From contig JAHJCS010000226.1 of assembly GCA_018812465.1 (NCBI GenBank), positions 1 through 12,852 of the forward strand: a stretch of 12,852 bases of DNA, given 5' to 3'. Position numbers and translations under genes: made by a program. The DNA is from Nanobdellota archaeon. GTDB taxonomy: Archaea > Nanobdellota > Nanobdellia > Woesearchaeales > UBA12501. The notes under the pieces were generated by a model that searched no databases, was not told where the DNA came from, and saw only the letters and a list, made by a program, of their open reading frames with translations. Shown in pieces: positions 7,500 to 12,852 of the stretch. Positions within the stretch are counted from its first letter, which is position 1. Every line of letters begins with the position of its first letter.

Positions 7500-9293
7500 A
7501 TGAAAAAAGTGGTGATATTGCTGATGATTGTGATGAACCTTGCAGGAGCTATGCATTCTGTATCTGGCATCAGGATAAATGAGATAATGTACAATCCAGC
7601 AGGAGATGACAACAACAAGGAGTTCATAGAGCTCTTTATGGACTCTCCTGAAGACCTGACCGGATGGATAATATCGGACCTTGCCTCAGATGACACTCTT
7701 TCTTTGCTCCAGTATTCTGACTCACACTATGCTTTGATAGTTGAGGAAGGATTTGATATTACTGGCATTAATGCAACAGTATATTCTGCTGGCGCAACCA
7801 TAGGAAACAACTTGGATAACAGTGCTGATGAAATCTTCTTCTATATGCCAAACACCACTCTGGTTGCGTCAGCCCATTATGATGGAAGTATTGCAAACAA
7901 CAATGGCAGGTCCATTGAGTTTGTGGATGGAGAGTGGCTCGAGAGCATTGAAATAGGAGGCACTCCTGGAAGAGAAAACACAGCATCAACAGTTGATATC
8001 AATAACTCAGAGGATAATTCATCTGAAGAATGTGATATTAAGTTCAGAGTATTTGCAGATAAGGATTTGTATAACAACAGCGACAAGGTGAAGATTGATT
8101 TTGACATCTCTCCTGCACAGGATGATTATATAATAGAATACTGGGTAGAGGATCTTTCAGGTAGGATTGCCAAGTCAAAATATAACACAACAAACACAAA
8201 CCAGAAATCCTGGACACCAAGCATTGAAGAAGAGGACAAGTCATTTCTTGTGAAAGCAAATCTTCATGTCTCATGCAGCAATCAATCAATGATATTCAGC
8301 TCGCAGGACCTAATCACAGTGATTGGCTCTCCTAAACCATCTGATTCTTCTATAATCATCAAAGAAATCTATCTTGGAGAAGATGATTCTATAGAGTTCG
8401 GAAAAGCTCTGAGAATCATGCTTGATATCTACAAAGGTGATGAGAGCACAAGCACAGTGCAGGCATGGGTAGAAGACCTTGACAGTGGAGATAAGATAAG
8501 CGATGTCTCAAAGATAACATTGTATGACAGATTCAGGGAATACCAGCTGACAGTGCCTGTGCAGATAAAGAACAATTGTGATGATAAATATTCAGATGGA
8601 AGCTATACTCTTGTTGTAGAAGGTTTTGATATAACCGAGACACAGGAAGTAAGAATTGAAGGAATCACATCATCTCTCTGCCCAGAAACATCCATAATCA
8701 GCAAAACAGCAGATAAGAAGATATCTTATGATATCCTAGGTTATGAAGAAGAGATAACACTTGGTGAGGAATTCATAACAGAAGTGAGCATAAACAATGA
8801 AGATGAATCACATGATTTCACATTATGGAGCTATGTGTACAGGGGAAGCAGATCATATTCAGGGGAAAGAGAGGAGAATAAGGTTTCTGTGCATGTTGGG
8901 CCAGGCCAGACAGAAACAATAGAACTGAGCAATGTAGTTGAGGAAGCAGAGCCAGGCCAGTACAAGCTGAAGATCAGGGTACAGAAGAATGAGCAGAAGA
9001 CAACAACTGATTTCACAAAGGATATTACAATATCGGATAGGCCAGATGCTCTGAAAGAGAATAAGACCATAAGCTCTGATATCCTGGCTCTTGTGGAGTC
9101 AAAAAACATCTCAGGGAATCCCAATGATCAGAATGGAATTGAGATCATTACAGGCAGGACAGTATATCAGTCAAAATCAAAGAAAGCAGAAAGCCTGACC
9201 ATATATTTTATCATAGCAGCACTTGGTGTGCTGATAATGATAGCCTTGTCAAGGTTACTCAGGAGACCTAAGAAGACAACCCAAAAGCTTTAA
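7500..9293 (+). CDS. Secreted or membrane-anchored lamin-tail domain protein
   Basis: The 597-aa protein has a signal peptide (residues 1-22: basic start, then a hydrophobic run, with a plausible VSG cleavage site). A lamin-tail-type domain follows at about 23-160: INEIMYNP near the start, EFIELF, LTGWIISD, and the closing IGGTPGREN. After a linker come three or so beta-rich segments (about 175-275, 280-390, 405-520) that look like Ig-like surface modules. A transmembrane helix at about 566-586 is followed by a basic tail (RRPKK). The expected topology is a large extracellular part anchored once in the membrane. Several N-X-S/T sites occur. No catalytic motif is seen and the function is unknown. 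Lamin-tail proteins are common in archaeal and bacterial surface proteins. The ATG is supported by the TATA box and the signal peptide. Confidence 0.8.
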   Translation: MKKVVILLMIVMNLAGAMHSVSGIRINEIMYNPAGDDNNKEFIELFMDSPEDLTGWIISDLASDDTLSLLQYSDSHYALIVEEGFDITGINATVYSAGATIGNNLDNSADEIFFYMPNTTLVASAHYDGSIANNNGRSIEFVDGEWLESIEIGGTPGRENTASTVDINNSEDNSSEECDIKFRVFADKDLYNNSDKVKIDFDISPAQDDYIIEYWVEDLSGRIAKSKYNTTNTNQKSWTPSIEEEDKSFLVKANLHVSCSNQSMIFSSQDLITVIGSPKPSDSSIIIKEIYLGEDDSIEFGKALRIMLDIYKGDESTSTVQAWVEDLDSGDKISDVSKITLYDRFREYQLTVPVQIKNNCDDKYSDGSYTLVVEGFDITETQEVRIEGITSSLCPETSIISKTADKKISYDILGYEEEITLGEEFITEVSINNEDESHDFTLWSYVYRGSRSYSGEREENKVSVHVGPGQTETIELSNVVEEAEPGQYKLKIRVQKNEQKTTTDFTKDITISDRPDALKENKTISSDILALVESKNISGNPNDQNGIEIITGRTVYQSKSKKAESLTIYFIIAALGVLIMIALSRLLRRPKKTTQKL

Positions 9294-9298
9294 AAATA
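9289..9298 (+). promoter_or_regulatory. TATA-like box of the 206-aa gene
   Basis: TTTAAAAATA overlaps the stop codon of the lamin-tail gene and is centred about 25 nt before ATG 9319. It is only 19 nt from the earlier in-frame ATG at 9313. The spacing favours 9319 as the translated start. Confidence 0.5.
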
Positions 9299-9318
9299 GA
9301 TATATAATCCTGATGTGC

Positions 9319-9939
9319 ATGGCAAAGAAGCTTGATAAGAAAACAAAGGAGCTTGTCTATGAGAAGCTTGACCAGGGTTATATTAGGTGCGCAGCCATTA
9401 TCGAGATAATGGGAACTCCGAAGGATTATGTCTCAAAGACATTAAAAGCTTACATTGACAAACTCAAGCAGAATAAGAATATAATAGTCATAAAAGAGAA
9501 CTATGCAAAACCAAAGAAGCATGAACAGATGTTCACTACATTTGTGGAGATTGAGATGCTTGTCAAAGATGCTTCAGAGCTTGCATTCTTCTGCTTTGAT
9601 TACATGCCTTCATCAATTGAGATAATTGAGCCTGAGAAATTCTTCTATAATGCTCCTGATTTCGCAGCTTTCTTCAATGATATGGTAGCAAGGCTTCATA
9701 GGCTTGATACTGTGATGAAATCATTGAAGGCAAAGTCCTCCAGCCTTGAAAGAAATGCAGGCCTACTGCTGAGAAACAATATAATGATAACCCTCAAGTA
9801 TAACAAGGATATGGGCCTTGAGGATCTTGCTAAAGCAACAGGAATACCGGCACAGCAGCTAAGCCCATTTTTAGAAAAATTAATAAGAGAGAAGTGGATT
9901 AAGAGAGAGAATAACAAGTACAATCTCAGGAAGAAATAA
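9319..9939 (+). CDS. Unrecognised protein with C-terminal winged helix
   Basis: I do not recognise this family. The 206-aa product (start at 9319; an ATG two codons earlier at 9313 is possible) has a helical N-terminal stretch that could be a helix-turn-helix (about 7-45). A middle segment follows with FDYMPSSIEIIEPEKFFYNAPDF-type sequence (93-115). Next come a likely coiled helix (about 117-145) and a C-terminal winged-helix-like region (150-203) with TGIPAQQLSPFLEKLI. It is acid/base balanced and has no signal peptide or membrane helix, so it should be cytoplasmic. The next gene is scpB, 22 nt away, which suggests a shared transcript. The partner kleisin ScpA is often encoded beside scpB, but I see none of the ScpA N-terminal features, so an ScpA identity is not claimed. 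A transcriptional regulator or chromosome-associated protein is possible. Confidence 0.8.
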   Translation: MAKKLDKKTKELVYEKLDQGYIRCAAIIEIMGTPKDYVSKTLKAYIDKLKQNKNIIVIKENYAKPKKHEQMFTTFVEIEMLVKDASELAFFCFDYMPSSIEIIEPEKFFYNAPDFAAFFNDMVARLHRLDTVMKSLKAKSSSLERNAGLLLRNNIMITLKYNKDMGLEDLAKATGIPAQQLSPFLEKLIREKWIKRENNKYNLRKK

Positions 9940-9961
9940 TCTTTTGTGTATAAAGCTCAAA

Positions 9962-10978
9962 ATGGAACAGGAAAAAGAGGGGAACCTGAGGAAAGAGGTT
10001 GAGGCAATACTCTTTGCTGCAGGAAGGAAAGTCGAGCTAGATGAGATTCTGAAACACACTGGAGAGAATGATCCAAAGAAAGTCGAAGACACCCTCAAAG
10101 AACTTAAAGGCGATTATGAAGCATCTGATTCTCCAATGTTTGTGATCCAGGAAGGTACTGGATGGAAAATGACGGTCAAGGAGAAGTATCTTGGTGTTGT
10201 AAAGGATGTGGCCCCCCATACAGAACTCAACAAGGCTCTGCTTGAGACTCTTGCGATAATAGCATGGAAGCAGCCTATCTTCCAGGCAGATGTCATAAAG
10301 GTCAGGGGAGGTTCTGCTTATGAGCATATTAGGGATCTGGTTGATATGGGATTCATCACAAAAATAAAGCATGGAAGAAGCTTCATACTCAAGCCATCCA
10401 CAAGATTCTTTGATTATTTTGACCTGCCGACCAAGGAAGCAGTAAAAGAGGTTTTTAAGGATATAGAGCTTGCTGATACAGAGAAAAGAAGAGAGCTTGG
10501 AGAGAATGTAGAAGAGCAACAGAAGATAGGGGATCAGGAAGAAAGGCTTGGAAATCTTGAATTGTACGAAGAACATGGAAATCAAGAGGATGCTCAGGAA
10601 ATAAATAAAGCAGAAGAGGAGCTAGAGACAGAGAAATTAGGTGGTCTTGAGGTATTTGAGGAAAAGGAGGAGGAAGAGACAACTGAAGAACCTAAGGAAA
10701 CAGAGCAGGAAGAGTCTGAACTCAAAACAGAAGAAGAGAAGACAAAACATATTGTTGAAGAGCTCATGCATGAAAGAAAAAAGCCAAGTTATATAGAAGA
10801 AGAAACAGAAGATAACACATCAGAAGAATCATCTGATAATCCAAAAGAGGAAGAGAAAACTAAAGAAAGGAGAAAACTGTCCAAAGAGCTTGAAGAATTC
10901 GCTGGATTAGATAAAGAAGATAAGGAAGAGAAAACAGAAGAGAATAGTGAAGATAATTCTGGAAAACAAGAGGAATGA
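9962..10978 (+). CDS. scpB: Condensin subunit ScpB with long acidic tail
   Basis: ScpB binds the kleisin ScpA in Smc complexes that organise chromosomes. The 338-aa product (ATG 9962; a TTG at 9944 is a less likely start) has a ScpB core at about 10-170: EVEAILFAAGRKVELDEIL, then ETLAIIAWKQPIFQADVIKVRG (95-116) and LVDMGFITKIKHGR, matching the two winged helices. The rest, about 175-338, is a low-complexity tail very rich in Glu and Lys, almost doubling the usual length. In it LGNLELYEE (196-204) and LGGLEVFEE (227-235) look like a repeated short motif, and KELEEFAGLDKED (308-320) is similar. No good ribosome-binding site lies before the ATG. AAATAAT at 9934-9940 is a possible weak TATA box at about 25 nt. 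It may also be read from the upstream gene. Confidence 0.9.
   Translation: MEQEKEGNLRKEVEAILFAAGRKVELDEILKHTGENDPKKVEDTLKELKGDYEASDSPMFVIQEGTGWKMTVKEKYLGVVKDVAPHTELNKALLETLAIIAWKQPIFQADVIKVRGGSAYEHIRDLVDMGFITKIKHGRSFILKPSTRFFDYFDLPTKEAVKEVFKDIELADTEKRRELGENVEEQQKIGDQEERLGNLELYEEHGNQEDAQEINKAEEELETEKLGGLEVFEEKEEEETTEEPKETEQEESELKTEEEKTKHIVEELMHERKKPSYIEEETEDNTSEESSDNPKEEEKTKERRKLSKELEEFAGLDKEDKEEKTEENSEDNSGKQEE
10970..10974 (+). promoter_or_regulatory. Shine-Dalgarno site for the small zinc-ribbon gene
   Basis: GAGGA lies at the end of scpB. GAGG is followed by six bases and then ATG at 10980, supporting translation of this short gene from the scpB transcript. Confidence 0.5.
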
Positions 10979-10979
10979 A

Positions 10980-11126
10980 ATGCTGCTTCTTCAATGTCCA
11001 AGATGCAAAAAACAGATGAAATATGCCAGCAGGACACTGATTCTTGGCGGAAAAAGGAAAGAATGTGTATATTGTGGTTTCAGCTTCAAAGTAAAGGATA
11101 ATATTCTTAAGAAAATAGAAGCCTGA
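10980..11126 (+). CDS. 48-aa zinc-ribbon protein
   Basis: This short gene starts one base after the scpB stop codon. Its 48-aa product has CPRC (residues 6-9) and CVYC (29-32), the spacing of a treble-clef or zinc-ribbon fold. Between them lies a basic stretch (GGKRKE), and the tail after it is lysine-rich. Coupling to scpB, with a GAGGA ribosome-binding site inside the scpB end, makes it a real gene rather than chance. The target is unknown; a small nucleic-acid- or protein-binding zinc domain is reasonable. A family of such short zinc ribbons in uncultured archaea is my recollection and needs a search. Confidence 0.75.
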   Translation: MLLLQCPRCKKQMKYASRTLILGGKRKECVYCGFSFKVKDNILKKIEA

Positions 11127-11163
11127 GACCCTCTAAAGCAGGTTTAACTAAAGCTCTGGGAAG

Positions 11164-11196
11164 GCTGAATTCAGCGTTTATACGCCATATAAAGGC
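11164..11196 (+). repeat. Two inverted repeats upstream of gyrA
   Basis: GCTGAATTCAGC (11164-11175) is a perfect 12-nt palindrome. Immediately after it, GCGTTTATA (11174-11182) and TATAAAGGC (11188-11196) are inverted copies with one mismatch, separated by five bases. They lie 18 bases before the gyrA TATA box and could be binding sites or a second promoter; the TATAAA in the right arm may itself be a TATA box. No T run follows, so a terminator for the zinc-ribbon gene is less likely. Confidence 0.45.
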
Positions 11197-11213
11197 ATTA
11201 TAGAAACAAAAGA

Positions 11214-11223
11214 TTTATAAATA
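11214..11223 (+). promoter_or_regulatory. TATA box of gyrA
   Basis: TTTATAAATA is centred about 27 nt before the gyrA ATG at 11245, giving a leaderless mRNA. It is the clearest promoter in the window. Confidence 0.7.
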
Positions 11224-11244
11224 GAAGTCATTACTTTTTTATAT

Positions 11245-12852
11245 ATGACAGAGCCTGAAAAAAGCGTGAATAAAGAAGCCCAGGAACCAAAAAATCAGGG
11301 AAAGGTTGTTTCTCAGGTAATTGAAGATGAGATGGAGAAATCCTACCTGGAATACGCAATGTCTGTCATTGTCGGAAGGGCACTGCCTGATGTGAGGGAC
11401 GGCCTAAAACCAGTCCATAGAAGAATTCTTTTTGCAATGAATGATCTTGGGATGGTGCATAACAAACCATTCAAGAAATGCGCAAGGATAGTTGGAGAGG
11501 TACTGGGTAAGTACCATCCTCATGGAGATACTGCTGTCTATGACTCTCTTGTCAGGATGGCACAGGATTTCTCATTAAGATACATGCTGATTGAAGGCCA
11601 GGGAAACTTCGGAAGCATTGATGGAGATTCAGCTGCTGCAATGAGGTACACAGAGTGCAGGCTAGCCAGGATATCTGAAGAGATGCTGACAGACATTGAC
11701 AAAGAGACTGTAGAGTTCATACCTAATTTTGATGCAAGCCTCAAAGAACCTGTTGTGCTTCCTGGAAAGCTTCCTAATCTGATAGTCAATGGAAGTTCAG
11801 GCATAGCTGTAGGAATGGCCACAAATATTCCTCCACATAATCTCAGAGAGATCACAGAAGGCATAATCCAGATGATAGACAATCCAGATATCTCTATTGA
11901 AGAGTTAATGGAGATCATCAAAGGACCTGACTTTCCTACAGGAGGAATAATATCAGGAACCAATGGAATAAAAGAGTCTTATCTTACAGGAAGAGGCAAG
12001 ATAACTGTCAAGGCAAGGTCAGAAATAGAGACAGTCAAGGATAGGGAAAGGATAATTGTCTCAGAGATTCCGTATCAAGTCAATAAGGCAATGCTGATTG
12101 AGGAGATAGCTGGCTGCGTCAAAGACAAGAGGATAACAGGAATAAGTGACTTAAGAGATGAGTCTGCAAGAGATAATATAAGGATAGTTGTTGAGATAAA
12201 AAGGGACACTCCTGCAAATGTTGTGCTCAACCAGCTGTACAAATTCACAAGGATGACAACTACATTCGGCTCAATAATGCTTGCTCTTGTCAACAATGAG
12301 CCAAAGACATTGAATCTGAAATCTATTCTTGAGGAGTACCTAAAACACAGGAGGATTGTTGTCAGGAAGAGAACAGAATTTGACCTGAGAAAAGCTGAAG
12401 AAAAATCACACATCCTTGAAGGATTGATAATTGCGCTGAAAAATATTGACAGTGTTGTGCAGAAGATCAAGGCATCAAAGACAGTAGAGGATGCAAAAGC
12501 TATGCTGATGCATGATTATAATCTTAGTGATCCTCAGGCAAAGGCAATACTTGAGATGAGGCTGCAAAAACTATCATCCTTGGAGCAGGACAAGATAAAA
12601 AAAGAGCATCAAGACCTTGTTTTGCTGGTCAAGAACCTAAAAGAGATCCTTGCCTCAGAGCAGAAGATACTTGAGATAATAAAACAAGAGCTAAAAGAGA
12701 TCAAAGAAAAATATGGTGATGAGAGAAGAACCCAGATTGAGCTGATTGCAGAAGACGACCTTCTGATTGAGGACCTGATAAAAGAAGAGAATGTTGTTGT
12801 GACAATAAGCCATGCTGGATACATCAAGAGGATACCCTCAGACACTTACAGA
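11245..12852 (+). CDS. gyrA: DNA gyrase subunit A, 3' part beyond window
   Basis: GyrA cuts and rejoins double-stranded DNA with GyrB to introduce negative supercoils. The frame is open from ATG 11245 to the window edge (536 codons). [19 protein letters not shown] is a short charged lead before the family core. The active-site Tyr is Tyr135 in MRYTECRL. The quinolone-region residues are GDTAVYD (94-100), so the E. coli Ser83 and Asp87 positions are Thr96 and Asp100. [35 protein letters not shown] and the coiled-coil region follow, and [20 protein letters not shown] begins the C-terminal domain. The GyrA box and blades lie outside. gyrA in archaea is generally regarded as acquired from bacteria; gyrB is not in the window. 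TopoIV ParC is the less likely alternative. Confidence 0.97.
   Translation, partial: MTEPEKSVNKEAQEPKNQGKVVSQVIEDEMEKSYLEYAMSVIVGRALPDVRDGLKPVHRRILFAMNDLGMVHNKPFKKCARIVGEVLGKYHPHGDTAVYDSLVRMAQDFSLRYMLIEGQGNFGSIDGDSAAAMRYTECRLARISEEMLTDIDKETVEFIPNFDASLKEPVVLPGKLPNLIVNGSSGIAVGMATNIPPHNLREITEGIIQMIDNPDISIEELMEIIKGPDFPTGGIISGTNGIKESYLTGRGKITVKARSEIETVKDRERIIVSEIPYQVNKAMLIEEIAGCVKDKRITGISDLRDESARDNIRIVVEIKRDTPANVVLNQLYKFTRMTTTFGSIMLALVNNEPKTLNLKSILEEYLKHRRIVVRKRTEFDLRKAEEKSHILEGLIIALKNIDSVVQKIKASKTVEDAKAMLMHDYNLSDPQAKAILEMRLQKLSSLEQDKIKKEHQDLVLLVKNLKEILASEQKILEIIKQELKEIKEKYGDERRTQIELIAEDDLLIEDLIKEENVVVTISHAGYIKRIPSDTYR

Noticed and set aside
9313..9321. ATG at 9313 as the start of the 206-aa gene
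   Set aside because: The TATA box is only 19 nt away, while ATG 9319 fits the 25-nt spacing. Two residues differ, so this is a preference, not an exclusion.
9319..9939. ScpA kleisin
   Set aside because: Position beside scpB invites it, but the ScpA N-terminal helical signature is not visible and the length is short.
9944..9946. TTG at 9944 as the start of scpB
   Set aside because: It adds six residues outside the family core, has no ribosome-binding site, and the ATG at 9962 is closer to the usual ScpB start.
10472..10978. Tandem DNA repeat in the scpB tail
   Set aside because: The similarity is at protein level (Glu/Lys bias and two short motifs). No regular nucleotide period is visible.
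10975..11019. ORF starting at ATG 10975, overlapping the scpB stop
   Set aside because: It stops after 14 codons. The frame from 10980 has the CxxC pairs and a clean stop.

Overview
The window looks archaeal. Several genes that begin a transcription unit have an A/T-rich TATA-type box centred about 25-32 nt before the ATG and no ribosome-binding site, which fits leaderless or nearly leaderless mRNAs. The gene content (a radical SAM protein of the AmmeMemoRadiSam type, ScpB, bacterial-type GyrA, a lamin-tail surface protein, a small zinc-ribbon protein) and the moderate A+T richness suggest an uncultured archaeon, possibly a DPANN lineage such as Woesearchaeota/Pacearchaeota. That placement is inference; no rRNA or other taxonomic marker is present.

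Left part (1-6313): nucleotide and arginine precursor metabolism. The start of an unidentified minus-strand gene sits at the left edge. Next to it is a minus-strand purF-like amidophosphoribosyltransferase, divergently oriented from a carA-carB pair (carbamoyl phosphate synthetase) across a 257-nt region. That region carries an almost exact repeat of an 18-nt promoter-like element, an exact 12-nt repeat at the carA start, and a possible nine-codon upstream ORF. The carB gene has no ATG, GTG or TTG where its family starts. An ATT there is preceded by a GGTGA ribosome-binding site and followed by codons for the family N-terminus (PKRNDIKK).

Middle (6346-9293): two separately promoted genes, an AmrS-like radical SAM enzyme with extra cysteine clusters at both ends, and a secreted or membrane-anchored lamin-tail protein.

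Right part (9289-12852): genes plausibly concerned with chromosome handling. They are an unrecognised 206-aa protein with a C-terminal winged helix, an ScpB condensin subunit with a long acidic tail, a 48-aa zinc-ribbon protein, and the 5' part of gyrA, which runs off the right edge. The gyrA promoter region holds two inverted repeats.

The metabolic genes are recognisable families. The strongest second-look items are the non-AUG carB start, the duplicated element upstream of carA, the altered glutamine-site motif in PurF, and the ScpB/unknown/zinc-ribbon cluster. I did not find a CRISPR array, transposon, tRNA or rRNA.
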